64,000 nt of DNA from Anaerolineae bacterium (GTDB taxonomy: Bacteria > Chloroflexota > Anaerolineae > Caldilineales > Caldilineaceae), in contig JAUIHI010000002.1 in assembly GCA_030432295.1 (NCBI GenBank), forward strand, positions 310,001 through 374,000, read 5' to 3'. Every line of letters starts with the position of its first letter. Within the stretch, counting starts at the first letter, position 1. A model generated the notes under the pieces. The model was not told the DNA's origin. It saw nothing but the letters and a program-made list of their open reading frames with translations, and did no database searches. The position numbers and the translations under genes are program-made. Shown here one piece after another: positions 45,996 to 54,123 of this stretch.

Positions 45996-46676
45996 ATGGC
46001 AAGTCTACTTGACAAAGTATCCACACTGATTTCCGCCAACCTGCACGCGCTGGTGGATCAGGCCCTGAAGAGCAACAGCCCGGCAGTCATCGACCAGTAC
46101 ATCCGCCAGGTCGAGAACAATCTGGCCGATCTGGAAGATGCCGCCGCCACAGTGGGCGGCGAAGTGCGCACCATCAAGCGCAAAGTTCACGAGTACGAAC
46201 AGAAGGCTGACGAACTGGACAGGGGGGTAGATGCGTTCCTGATGGAAGGCAACAACGCCTACGCATCGGCGGCCCAGGCCAAACTCAACAGCACCCAGCG
46301 GCTGGTCGAGACCTACAAAGAGCAGGCCGTCCGCCAGGAGACCGAATACCAGAATCTGCTCAGCGCCAAAGTGAAGCTGGAAGCCCGCCTGCAAACGATG
46401 AAGCAGGAACGGGAAGAGCTGGTGGCCCTGCTCGAACTGGCCAAGAGCAAGGAATTGACCGTCAAGACGATGAAGGGCCTGGACAATCTGATGGGCACAG
46501 GCGACAGCGACATCAGCCGCATCGCCGACAGCATCCGCTCACGGCTGGACAAGGCCAACGTCGCCAGCGAAATGCAGGCTGCCCGGCTGGACGACGAGAT
46601 GGACCGGGTGCTGGAAAGCACTGTCATCGACGGCGCACTGGCCGAACGGCGCAAGAAGTTGGGGATTGAGAAGTAG
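45996..46676 (+). CDS. pspA: PspA/IM30 family protein
   Basis: A 226-residue, almost fully helical coiled-coil protein. The amphipathic N-terminal helix (MASLLDKVSTLISANLHALVDQAL) is followed by VIDQYIRQVENNLADLEDAAATV and long heptad-rich helices; the size is normal for PspA/IM30/Vipp1. ESCRT-III-like PspA polymers bind stressed membranes and limit proton leakage. ATG 45996 lies 11 nt after GGAGG. It heads a group of envelope genes that includes vWA and solute-binding proteins, so a membrane-stress function is inferred. Confidence 0.87.
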   Translation: MASLLDKVSTLISANLHALVDQALKSNSPAVIDQYIRQVENNLADLEDAAATVGGEVRTIKRKVHEYEQKADELDRGVDAFLMEGNNAYASAAQAKLNSTQRLVETYKEQAVRQETEYQNLLSAKVKLEARLQTMKQEREELVALLELAKSKELTVKTMKGLDNLMGTGDSDISRIADSIRSRLDKANVASEMQAARLDDEMDRVLESTVIDGALAERRKKLGIEK

Positions 46677-46712
46677 CGGACTGCGGGTTGCGAGTTGCAA
46701 GTGAGATTGTTC

Positions 46713-46743
46713 GCTCCCCGCCGGTCTATGACTGGTGGGGAGC
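46713..46743 (+). terminator. hairpin downstream of pspA
   Basis: A 7-bp perfect GC-rich stem (46713-46719 with 46737-46743, extendable with mismatches) follows pspA. A short GCGGGTT/GCGAGTT heptamer tract precedes it. There is no T run, so it may be only a structured repeat. Confidence 0.4.
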
Positions 46744-46859
46744 AGAATCGTCCTCATTGCTTCCCCAAAAATCCGTGCAGGTCTTGACCATCCCTTCGAC
46801 AGGTTTAGGACACCGCCGTACAAATCCGGGTCCCTTTTACATCACACGCTGGACAACTT

Positions 46860-47213
46860 ATGCAGAACGCAGAAAAACCCGCTTCCCCCTGGAAGAGCCG
46901 CCTGTTTGTAATCGTCTTCGTGACGATTCTGGCCCTGATTATCTACGGTTTCATCTGGATCGTGCAGAGCGCCGACGCTACGCTGCCCCAGCCAGACGAA
47001 ATCATTAGCCTGGAGGATGCGGCCAACCGGATCCGCAGCGGGGAAATAGACCGTATCCTGATTCAGGAAGAGCGGGATGTCTTCCTCTATCTGCCCGGCC
47101 AGCCACGCCCCCTGTATAGCCAGTTGGCCCTGGGCCAGACCTTTACAGCAACGATGGAAGCACTGGGCGTTCCCAGCGATTCTTTCCCGCCGCTGACCGT
47201 CGAGAGCGACTGA
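46860..47213 (+). CDS. single-pass membrane protein with FtsH-ectodomain-like region
   Basis: A 117-residue protein. A transmembrane helix at 15-36 (FVIVFVTILALIIYGFIWIV) is followed by ISLEDAANRIRSGEIDRILIQEERDVFLYL, which resembles the periplasmic alpha/beta domain of FtsH proteases, but there is no AAA or protease domain. It may be a stand-alone ectodomain that modulates a membrane protease or other envelope partner (inference). Its stop overlaps the next start (TGATG), so it is coupled with the GNAT gene. Confidence 0.65.
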   Translation: MQNAEKPASPWKSRLFVIVFVTILALIIYGFIWIVQSADATLPQPDEIISLEDAANRIRSGEIDRILIQEERDVFLYLPGQPRPLYSQLALGQTFTATMEALGVPSDSFPPLTVESD

Positions 47214-47677
47214 TGGCCGACAAACCACCGGCGCTCGAAGTCGAACGGGGCGGCTACGCCATCAGCACCGACCCGGCCCGACTGGACTTTGGGGTGATTC
47301 ACGGCTTCCTGCGCGAATCCTATTGGTCGCCGGGAATTCCCAGAGATGTGGTGGAACGGGCCGCACAGAATTCTCTCAGCTTCGGCGTCTACCAGGACGC
47401 GGCGCAGGTGGGCTATTGCCGCATCATCAGCGACTACGCCACCTTCGCCTATCTGGCCGACGTTTTTATTCTGGCTGAACACCGGGGCCAAGGGCTGAGC
47501 AAGTGGATGATGGCGACAGTCAAGAGCCATCCGTCGCTCCAGGCCATCCGCCATTGGGTGCTCTTTACCGCAGACGCCCACGGACTCTACGCCCAGTTTG
47601 GCTTTGTCGCAAGCCCAGCCAGTACCGAACGGTTGATGGTCTGGCACGACCCGGCATATGCAGAGTTGGTAGCATAA
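47213..47677 (+). CDS. GNAT family N-acetyltransferase
   Basis: A 154-residue single-domain GNAT. The acetyl-CoA loop is recognisable in DVFILAEHRGQGLSKWMMATV and the C-terminal strand in HGLYAQFGF. It is similar in layout to bacterial YncA/Spt10-like small-molecule or protein acetyltransferases; the substrate is unknown. It shares the TGATG junction with the FtsH-ectodomain-like gene. Confidence 0.85.
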   Translation: MADKPPALEVERGGYAISTDPARLDFGVIHGFLRESYWSPGIPRDVVERAAQNSLSFGVYQDAAQVGYCRIISDYATFAYLADVFILAEHRGQGLSKWMMATVKSHPSLQAIRHWVLFTADAHGLYAQFGFVASPASTERLMVWHDPAYAELVA

Positions 47678-47729
47678 TTATCGACAGAGGATTAGTGCGC
47701 CAGTTCATTAACTGTTGGAGGTAGCAATT

Positions 47730-47969
47730 ATGCAGGTTCGGACACGACTGAATGAAGTACTCGACGGATTGGACAATGTAGCGCTGCTACGCATTTATGA
47801 TTTAGCAATGGTCTATCAATCGAGCAGTCAGCTACAGGCAAAAAAAACTAAAACGACGCAAAGTAGTCAAGAGCGTTTGAAACACTACCTGCGAGCACAG
47901 GAAATACTGGCAGAAGTTCAAGGGGATATCTCTGACGACATTATTGCCATGCGCGCAGACCGGATATGA
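47730..47969 (+). CDS. antitoxin of a VapBC-type pair
   Basis: A 79-residue protein. ATG 47730 has GGAGG 8 nt upstream. A helical N-terminus (VRTRLNEVLDGLDNVALLRIYDLAMVYQ) is followed by a Ser/Gln/Lys linker and a C-terminal helical tail that could wrap the toxin. It overlaps the PIN gene as ATGA. It does not match a common DNA-binding antitoxin class by eye; the assignment comes from size and position. Confidence 0.7.
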   Translation: MQVRTRLNEVLDGLDNVALLRIYDLAMVYQSSSQLQAKKTKTTQSSQERLKHYLRAQEILAEVQGDISDDIIAMRADRI

Positions 47970-48409
47970 AACTCTTCTTTGACACATCAGCGCTTGTCAA
48001 ATTGTTTCATCGTGAGCCTGGCACAGAGCGCCTGCAACAATTACTGGTAGATACACACACATCTCCACACGCATCAGAATTGGCCCGATTAGAATTCTAT
48101 GCAGCACTCTACCGCCGCCGACGAGAGAAAAATATAGGTTACAGAGGTCTGGTGGCTGTTCTGGAAGAATTTGAGGCAGAGTGGACGGCGTATGTCGTTG
48201 AACCACTGGGACCACTTGTCACGCAGGAAGCCATTGCTCTGTTGAAGGAATTTGGAGAAGTACACGGACTGCGGACACTGGATGCACTCCATCTAGCAAC
48301 ATTTGTTTTGCTCGCCCAAGAAGATTGGATTTTTGTCGTTGCCGATAGCCGACTGGCAGAGATCGCCCGCAAACGCGGTTTTCAAGTCTTCAACCCATTG
48401 GAAAGTTAG
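47966..48409 (+). CDS. PIN-domain ribonuclease toxin (VapC-like)
   Basis: A 147-residue PIN domain. The acidic active-site residues are visible: Asp in FFDTSALVKLF, Glu in ELARLEFYAAL, Asp in LRTLDALHLATF and Asp in FVVADSRLAEIA. VapC toxins cleave tRNA or rRNA when freed from their antitoxin. The pair is inserted between the GNAT gene and the solute-binding protein gene, on the same strand as the envelope cluster. Confidence 0.87.
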   Translation: MKLFFDTSALVKLFHREPGTERLQQLLVDTHTSPHASELARLEFYAALYRRRREKNIGYRGLVAVLEEFEAEWTAYVVEPLGPLVTQEAIALLKEFGEVHGLRTLDALHLATFVLLAQEDWIFVVADSRLAEIARKRGFQVFNPLES

Positions 48410-48417
48410 ACTTCCCG

Positions 48418-49674
48418 ATGAATCGAACTCGCCTTATCTTTATCTCAATTATCGCCGTTGCCGTGCTGATCGTCGCCGGATCACTGATCTGGCGCTCGGC
48501 CACAGGCACACCGGTGGACGCGGGGCTGACCGTCGAGCGCCCGGAGACCGTCACCGTGCGGGTGATCGTCGCCCTGCCTGTGGAGCCGTGGGTGCGGGAT
48601 GCAGCCGAACGCTTCAACGCGGCCAACAAACAGGTGGAGGGCAGCCAGGTCCAGGTCGAGATTATCGCCATGGACGGGCTGACCGCCCTGGGCCGCTGGG
48701 ATCGCAACGACTTTGGCGCACTGCCCGCGGACACAACCCCGGACCAGATCAGCGAGGCCCAACAGGCCGAACTTGCCGACTTCCCCACGGCCTGGATTCC
48801 CGACAGCCGCTATCTGGTGGAACTGGCCAATGCCTCCTACAAAGAGCGACTGGGCCGGGATGTCTTCCTGACCGACGGCCAATACCGGGCGCGGCCCATC
48901 GCCATCAGCCTCTTTACCTGGGGCATCTACGCCAGCCGGGCCGATGTGCTGCAAGAGGCACTGGGTGAGATAAGTTGGGAGACGATTCACCAGGCAGCCA
49001 CGACCGCGGGCGGCTGGCCAGCACTGGGCGGCGATTCCGCCTGGGGCTTCTTCAAACTGGCCGTGCCCGACCCCAGCAAGAATGTGGGCGGGCTGGCTGC
49101 GATGATTGCCGCAGCGGGCGAATACTACGGGCGCACGGACATCAGCGTGGAAGATGTGACCGATCCCGAATTCCAGCAATGGCTGGGCGAACTGATGGGC
49201 GCGGTGACGAATATCAGCGGCGGCAGCGCCTATACCGCCGAGGACTTTGCCCTCTTTGGCTACAGCGTGGGCGACGGCGGCCAACTGTTGGAGAGCGACC
49301 TGCTGCAAAATATGCAGGGCGTCCTCACCCGCTGGGAAGACCCGCTGGTCATCCGCTACCCGGAGTTCGTCACCTGGTTTGACTTCCCCTTCACTGTTTG
49401 GGTAGGGCCGGAGACCAGTGCGCTGGAGAAGAACGCGGCCCTGGAATTCCAGCGCTATCTGCTCAGCGAAGACGAACAGGCCGCGGCCCTGGCCTCCGGT
49501 CTGCGTCCGGCCAACCCGGATGTGGCTGTGACCGCCAGCGACGACAGCCTCTTTGTCAAGTGGGCGGACCAGGGCGTGCAGCAGGTGGTCCCCCGTACGA
49601 CGGCTATGCGCAGCCCCAACCGGGATGTGCTGCTGGCTCTGCTGCGCTGGTATGAACTCAATGTGACGAAATAG
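48418..49674 (+). CDS. membrane-anchored extracellular solute-binding protein
   Basis: A 418-residue protein with an N-terminal signal/anchor helix (LIFISIIAVAVLIVAGSLIW) and a periplasmic-binding type II fold: VRVIVALPVEPWVRDAAERFNAAN, ARPIAISLFTWGIYASRADVL, then LEKNAALEFQRYLLSEDEQAAALASGLRPANPDV. No lipobox. No ABC permease or ATPase genes are nearby, so it is probably a sensor or a partner of the following vWA protein rather than a transporter subunit. Starts 8 bp after the toxin gene. Confidence 0.78.
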   Translation: MNRTRLIFISIIAVAVLIVAGSLIWRSATGTPVDAGLTVERPETVTVRVIVALPVEPWVRDAAERFNAANKQVEGSQVQVEIIAMDGLTALGRWDRNDFGALPADTTPDQISEAQQAELADFPTAWIPDSRYLVELANASYKERLGRDVFLTDGQYRARPIAISLFTWGIYASRADVLQEALGEISWETIHQAATTAGGWPALGGDSAWGFFKLAVPDPSKNVGGLAAMIAAAGEYYGRTDISVEDVTDPEFQQWLGELMGAVTNISGGSAYTAEDFALFGYSVGDGGQLLESDLLQNMQGVLTRWEDPLVIRYPEFVTWFDFPFTVWVGPETSALEKNAALEFQRYLLSEDEQAAALASGLRPANPDVAVTASDDSLFVKWADQGVQQVVPRTTAMRSPNRDVLLALLRWYELNVTK

Positions 49675-49687
49675 GGGAGGAAGCCAA

Positions 49688-51463
49688 ATGAGCCGATCTT
49701 CCCAGAACAGACGCAACAAAAAGGGCGGGACAAAGGCGAGTAAACGCCGTTCCTGGCTGATCATCGGGCTGGTCTTTGGCCTAATCTTTACAGGCTGCGC
49801 GGTGACTTCCGTGCTGGTCGGACGGCAGGTCTTGGATGCCATCTTCCAGCGGGAAGCGATCACCGAAAACGCCGCGGCCCTCACCTGGGCCGCCGACAGC
49901 GCAGATCTGACCGTCGCGGTCTCGCCGGTAATGGCCCCTATCCTGGCCCAGCGGGTGGACGCCTTCAACAGCCTTTCCCAGCGCACGACCGACGGCCAGA
50001 CAATGCAGGTGGTGCTGACCGAACTTGCCCCAGAAAAGATGGTGGAGACAAGCCTGGGCCAGCCCCCCTTTCAGGCGCTTGTGCCGGACAGTTCCCTCTG
50101 GCTCAATCAGATCGACCAGCGCTGGGCCGCGGATCACCCGGCAGACAGCGGCGGGATTGCGCCGCGCCGCGTGGGCGACCCAACCCGTTTCGCCATCAGC
50201 CCGATTGTGCTGGCCGCCTGGGAAGATACAGCCCGCAGCCTGGGCTGGCCCGACGCACCGGTGGGCTGGGCCGAGATTCAGCGCAAGGCCATCAGCGACC
50301 CCAACTTCAAATGGAACCACCCCAACACCCAGCACGCCACGGGTCTGCTGGCAACCCTGGCCGAGTTCTACGCGGGTGCGGGACTGACCCGGGGGCTCAC
50401 CGCTGAGATCGCCAACCAGCAATCGGTGTTGGACTACGTGCGGGATGTGGAAGCCACTGTGCGCTTCTACGGCGAGGGCGAGGATGTGATCGTCCAACGG
50501 CTCGACGAAGAGGGACGGGATTTCCTCGACGCCTTTGTGGCCCAGGAGCAGACAGTCATCCGCTGGAACGAAAGCCACGGCAGCCGGGATCGGCTGATCG
50601 CCCTCTACCCCAAGGAGGGGACCCTGTGGACGGATCACCCCCTGGCTCTGCTGGAACTGGGCGAGCCGGGTGAGACGGCTGTGACCGACAACCAGCGGCG
50701 CACCTTTGCCGCCTTTGGCGAGTTTCTATTGAGCAGTGAAAGCCAGGGCGCATTCCTGGCCGCGGGCTACCGTCCGGCAGATGTGGGGATTGATCTGAGC
50801 GCATCGGGCAGCCCCTTTGCGGGCACAGATGCGGTAGACCCCAGCCAGCCCAAGACGACTCTGCAAATCCCCTCGGCCCAGGTGGTGGAAGTGGTGCAGA
50901 ACGTCTGGTATTACACCAAACGGCCCACAAATGTCTATCTGGTGGTGGATACCAGCGGATCGATGGCGGGGGAAAAGATGGACCGCACGCGCACGGCCCT
51001 GCAATCCTTCGTCTCCCAAATTCAGGGCGACCGGGACAAAGTGGGGATTGTGGAGTTCGGCTCCGGTGTCAAACGCTTCGAACCCCTGCGCACGTTGAAC
51101 GACGGGGGGCGCAATCAAATGCTGGACGTCATCGCGGGGATGGAAGCCGACGGCTACACCGCCCTGCTCGATGCGGTCTGGCAGGCCCAGGACGATCTGC
51201 AAACCGTGGCCGATGGGGAAGCCATCAACGCGATTGTGGTGATGACCGACGGCCAGGAGAACGACAGCTATCGGGATATGGCCGACCTGCGCCGCTCTTT
51301 TGAAGATAGCCGCACACCGGTTGTAGTCTTCACAATCGCCTTTGGCAACGACGCCGACGACGACCTGTTGGAGGAGCTGGCCCGCATCGGCGGCGGTCAG
51401 TTCCGCCGGGCAGACGAGACGGATATTGAAGAATTGTACCGGATTCTTTCGACGTACTTTTAG
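49688..51463 (+). CDS. solute-binding domain fused to von Willebrand factor A domain
   Basis: A 591-residue protein. A Lys-rich N-terminus leads to a transmembrane helix (residues 20-40), then a solute-binding-like domain (about 60-385, ending in a FLAAGYRPADVGI block like its neighbour's), then a vWA domain from about 415 with an intact MIDAS motif DTSGSMAG (D421), a conserved TALLDAVW region and VVMTDGQEN. Metal-dependent vWA domains bind protein ligands. It is co-directional with the previous solute-binding protein (14-bp gap), with which it probably forms an extracellular complex. Confidence 0.83.
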   Translation: MSRSSQNRRNKKGGTKASKRRSWLIIGLVFGLIFTGCAVTSVLVGRQVLDAIFQREAITENAAALTWAADSADLTVAVSPVMAPILAQRVDAFNSLSQRTTDGQTMQVVLTELAPEKMVETSLGQPPFQALVPDSSLWLNQIDQRWAADHPADSGGIAPRRVGDPTRFAISPIVLAAWEDTARSLGWPDAPVGWAEIQRKAISDPNFKWNHPNTQHATGLLATLAEFYAGAGLTRGLTAEIANQQSVLDYVRDVEATVRFYGEGEDVIVQRLDEEGRDFLDAFVAQEQTVIRWNESHGSRDRLIALYPKEGTLWTDHPLALLELGEPGETAVTDNQRRTFAAFGEFLLSSESQGAFLAAGYRPADVGIDLSASGSPFAGTDAVDPSQPKTTLQIPSAQVVEVVQNVWYYTKRPTNVYLVVDTSGSMAGEKMDRTRTALQSFVSQIQGDRDKVGIVEFGSGVKRFEPLRTLNDGGRNQMLDVIAGMEADGYTALLDAVWQAQDDLQTVADGEAINAIVVMTDGQENDSYRDMADLRRSFEDSRTPVVVFTIAFGNDADDDLLEELARIGGGQFRRADETDIEELYRILSTYF

Positions 51464-51522
51464 TTGATTGGTTGAACAGTTGATTGGGCCGCTTGCCCAA
51501 TTCAACCGTTCAACCAATCAAC
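51463..51522. repeat. 8-nt repeat hairpin (TTGATTGG type)
   Basis: A 26-27 nt imperfect inverted repeat (51463-51488 with 51496-51522) made of GTTGATTG/GTTGAACA octamers starts at the stop of the vWA gene and fills most of the gap before the coiled-coil gene. Confidence 0.65.
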
Positions 51523-51537
51523 CAGTGAACCAAACCT

Positions 51538-52365
51538 ATGACATCGACGACGCGTAGCGATCTCCAAAAAGAAGCCCAATCCCTTCTGCTCCAATACGCC
51601 TTTTTCCGCTGGGAGAATGCAGTTGTGATCGCGGGCGCGCTGCTGCTGACCGTCCTCTACCGGCGGCCTATCCCCGGCTGGCCGGCCTGGGGCTGGCTGT
51701 TGCTGGGCGTGATCGGCGTGGCAGTTATCGTCTATTCCAGCCTGACCGACACTGACGCCAACGCCAAAATTCTGGTCGATCTGATGCAGCAGGAGTTCAA
51801 CGCCAAAGAGATTCGGGACGAAAGACTGCGCCAGGACGTGGAAAAAGGGATGGAGTACCAGCGGCGCATCGAGCAGCAGATACAGAGTCAGCGCCCCGGC
51901 ATCCTGCGCGACCGGCTGGAGGACACGGCGGGCCAACTCACCGATTGGGTGGCGAATATCTTCGCACTGGCCAAGCGACTGGATGCCTACAAACAGGACA
52001 GCCTGCTGGCCCGAGAGCGTTCGGCGGTCCCCAAAGAGTTGGAGACGCTGGAAGCCCGGCTGAAGTTGGAAGGCAACGAGCAGATTCGGGCGCAGATGGC
52101 CCAGGTTGTGGTGAGCAAACGCACCCAATTGGAAGCGCTGCAGGCGCTGCACAACCGGATGCACCAGGCCCAGTTGCAGATGGACCAGAGCCTGACTGCC
52201 CTGGCGACGGTCTACAGTCAGGTCCGGCTGGTGGACGCGCAGGACATTGCCAGCGGCCAAACCGAGCGTTTGCGCAGCGACATTCAGGAACAGGTCAACC
52301 GGCTCAACGATCTGGTGGCGAGCATCAATGATGTGTACAACTACCAGACTGAAGGGTTGGGGTAG
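51538..52365 (+). CDS. two-helix membrane protein with long coiled coil
   Basis: A 275-residue protein. Two transmembrane helices at residues 25-70 (VVIAGALLLTVLYRRPIPG, AWGWLLLGVIGVAVIVYSS) are followed by about 200 residues of Gln/Arg/Leu/Ala-rich coiled coil (QSLTALATVYSQVRLVDAQDI). It is cytoplasmic after the helices if the N-terminus is inside. It could be the membrane partner that links PspA or the vWA complex to the inner side (inference). No enzymatic motif is present. Confidence 0.7.
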   Translation: MTSTTRSDLQKEAQSLLLQYAFFRWENAVVIAGALLLTVLYRRPIPGWPAWGWLLLGVIGVAVIVYSSLTDTDANAKILVDLMQQEFNAKEIRDERLRQDVEKGMEYQRRIEQQIQSQRPGILRDRLEDTAGQLTDWVANIFALAKRLDAYKQDSLLARERSAVPKELETLEARLKLEGNEQIRAQMAQVVVSKRTQLEALQALHNRMHQAQLQMDQSLTALATVYSQVRLVDAQDIASGQTERLRSDIQEQVNRLNDLVASINDVYNYQTEGLG

Positions 52366-52398
52366 AAGTTCGACTTTTCCAGGAAAAGTCGAACTTCT
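52364..52398 (+). terminator. 16-bp hairpin after the coiled-coil gene
   Basis: A 16-bp perfect stem (52364-52379 with 52383-52398) and a 3-nt loop begin at the stop codon. Arms of GAAGTTCGACTTTTC type contain a T4 run. It is a likely terminator. Confidence 0.65.
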
Positions 52399-52415
52399 AA
52401 TTCAAGGAGGCGAAG

Positions 52416-52561
52416 ATGACACCTGCACAATCGCTGAGGATGGACAAGACAGCGTTCAGCACGGCGAACCTGACAGATACATCGGATGAGAAACCTATTG
52501 GCAATCCAAAACGCCTGCCGAACGGTTGGCAGCCCTAGAATTTATGCGACAGGCACTATAA
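52416..52561 (+). pseudogene. frameshifted remnant of a small antitoxin-like gene
   Basis: GGAGG lies 5 nt before ATG 52416. The frame reads ...MDKTAFSTANLTDTSDEK and then loses register. Dropping back one base near 52494 restores YWQSKTPAERLAALEFMRQAL. The joined sequence resembles the start of a common small family that accompanies nucleotidyltransferase or HEPN-type toxins. The second frame ends at TAA 52559-52561, so the gene is both frameshifted and truncated. Confidence 0.65.
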
Positions 52562-52591
52562 AGACTTGAACTACCTGGAGAACCTGTAGGT

Positions 52592-53749
52592 ATGGCCCGA
52601 ACTATACGAACCGAAACTGCACTGCGATTTGTGTTTCTCCTTTTAACACTTTTCCTCCTCGCCGCCTGCGGAGGCAGCAGCAGCCAGCCCACCAAAGGCG
52701 ATGTGATCGTCTATGTGGCTGTGCCGTTGAGTGGCTTTCAGGCCAACGGCGGGCAGACTGTGCTGGGCGGTGTGCGCCTGGCCGCGGAGGAGGCCAACCG
52801 CAGCGGCGGGCTGCTGGGCTACCGGCTGGTGGTACGCCCGCTGGACGACGAATCGGACAGCGACACCGCGCTGGCAAATGTGGACGAAATCCGCAACGCC
52901 ATCAACAGCGGCGAACGGGTGCTGGGCGTCATCGGCCATCTCAACAGCGGCCAGACCGACGCCACACTGGGCGATTACGACAGCCTGGGACTGATTACTA
53001 TCACCCCCACTGCGTCGGAGGAGAGCCTGACCAATCGCGGCTACACGAAATTCTTCCGCATCAACGCCAACGACGCAGTGCAAGCACGGGTGGATGCCCA
53101 GTTTTTGATTGAGCAGATGCAGGCGCGTAATGTGGCAGTGGTCCACAACGACACGGATTACGGCAAGGGGTTGGCCGCATCTCTGGCCAATGCGCTGGGC
53201 CAATTGGGCGGGGTGGAAGCGTTGCGTGTGCAGGTTGCGGAAGGCGAGAGCAATTATTCGCCCGTGCTGGCCCAATTGCAGGGCAGCGCGGTGGACGCGC
53301 TTTTCTACGCGGGCTACGAAATCGAAGCCCCCTATCTGGCCGCGGCCCTGGAAGAGGCGGGCATCAAACTGCCCATTCTTGCCAGCGACGGTGCGTTCCT
53401 GGCCGCGACGATCGACGAAGCCAACGGCGCGGCGGAAGGAATGTACGTCAGCGCCTTTGCCCCCAGCCCAGAGAACGCGGCCGATCCCCAATGGATCGAA
53501 GCCTATCAGGCCGTGGAGTATCGCAATCCGGACACCTATTCGGTCAACGGCTACGTGGCCATGCAGGTGCTGGCGGAAGGGGTGAAGGCGGCGGATTCGC
53601 TGGAAGCCGATGCGGTTGCCAACGCGCTGCGCAGCAATGAAATCCCAACGGTCCTGGGCGGGTTGCGCTTCGACGAAAAGGGCGATCTGGCGAATCCACA
53701 GATTTGGATTTATCAGGTGGAAAACAGCGAGTTCCGGCAGGTGGAGTAA
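52592..53749 (+). CDS. LivK-like branched-chain amino acid binding lipoprotein
   Basis: A 385-residue type I periplasmic-binding protein. The lipoprotein signal peptide ends in the lipobox LLAACGG (Cys26). The mature protein shows VAVPLSGFQANGGQTVLGGVRLAAEEANR, GVIGHLNSGQTDAT, ITPTASEE, and the hinge block VAVVHNDTDYGKGLAASLA, as in LivJ/LivK/AmiC. No permease genes follow, so it may be an orphan receptor or may work with the other binding proteins in this cluster. Confidence 0.87.
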   Translation: MARTIRTETALRFVFLLLTLFLLAACGGSSSQPTKGDVIVYVAVPLSGFQANGGQTVLGGVRLAAEEANRSGGLLGYRLVVRPLDDESDSDTALANVDEIRNAINSGERVLGVIGHLNSGQTDATLGDYDSLGLITITPTASEESLTNRGYTKFFRINANDAVQARVDAQFLIEQMQARNVAVVHNDTDYGKGLAASLANALGQLGGVEALRVQVAEGESNYSPVLAQLQGSAVDALFYAGYEIEAPYLAAALEEAGIKLPILASDGAFLAATIDEANGAAEGMYVSAFAPSPENAADPQWIEAYQAVEYRNPDTYSVNGYVAMQVLAEGVKAADSLEADAVANALRSNEIPTVLGGLRFDEKGDLANPQIWIYQVENSEFRQVE

Positions 53750-53793
53750 GGATGGGTGAGTAAATCCTGACGGGACGCATCAGAATTCACGCA

Positions 53794-53829
53794 AGATGTA
53801 CGGGCCTGCCATATGGCGCCCGTACATCT
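53794..53829 (+). terminator. hairpin after the LivK-like gene
   Basis: A 12-bp perfect stem AGATGTACGGGC/GCCCGTACATCT (53794-53805 with 53818-53829) lies 45 bp after the stop, with no strong T run. Confidence 0.6.
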
Positions 53830-54123
53830 GACTTAATATTGATTCACTCGGTTTTGAACTCCACACAGGTCCTGTGATATTTCCGCGTTCCGTAGGCGAT
53901 TAAACCCCACTTTTCCCCTTTCCCGGTCATACTTTGCGGTGACCGCTCCCCTCGGAATTGTACGTTCCCCAACTTGCCAAAGATCACAACTCATGGGAAA
54001 ATTCAGATATTCACTATAGACTGACTGGTCGGTTCATTGTTGTCATCGGGAAAACAGTGACAGCATCACAAGCGAAGAAACCGTCCGCAGAGAAGCATTG
54101 GCACAGAGAAAAGCTGCTATTTT
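53830..54123. other. 294-bp gap upstream of tetR
   Basis: No convincing gene. It contains the tetR control region; a frame from 53958 has poor coding character. Confidence 0.5.
54022..54036 (+). promoter_or_regulatory. TetR-type operator-like site
   Basis: TGACTGGTCGGTTCA is a partial dyad of the TGA-C-x-G-GTC-GGT-TCA kind common at AcrR/TetR operators, about 90 bp upstream of the tetR start. Autoregulation is inferred. Confidence 0.45.

Noticed and set aside
48481-49986. 501-codon minus-strand frame across the solute-binding genes
   Set aside because: It spans two plus-strand genes with clear domains and is explained by third-position G/C bias.
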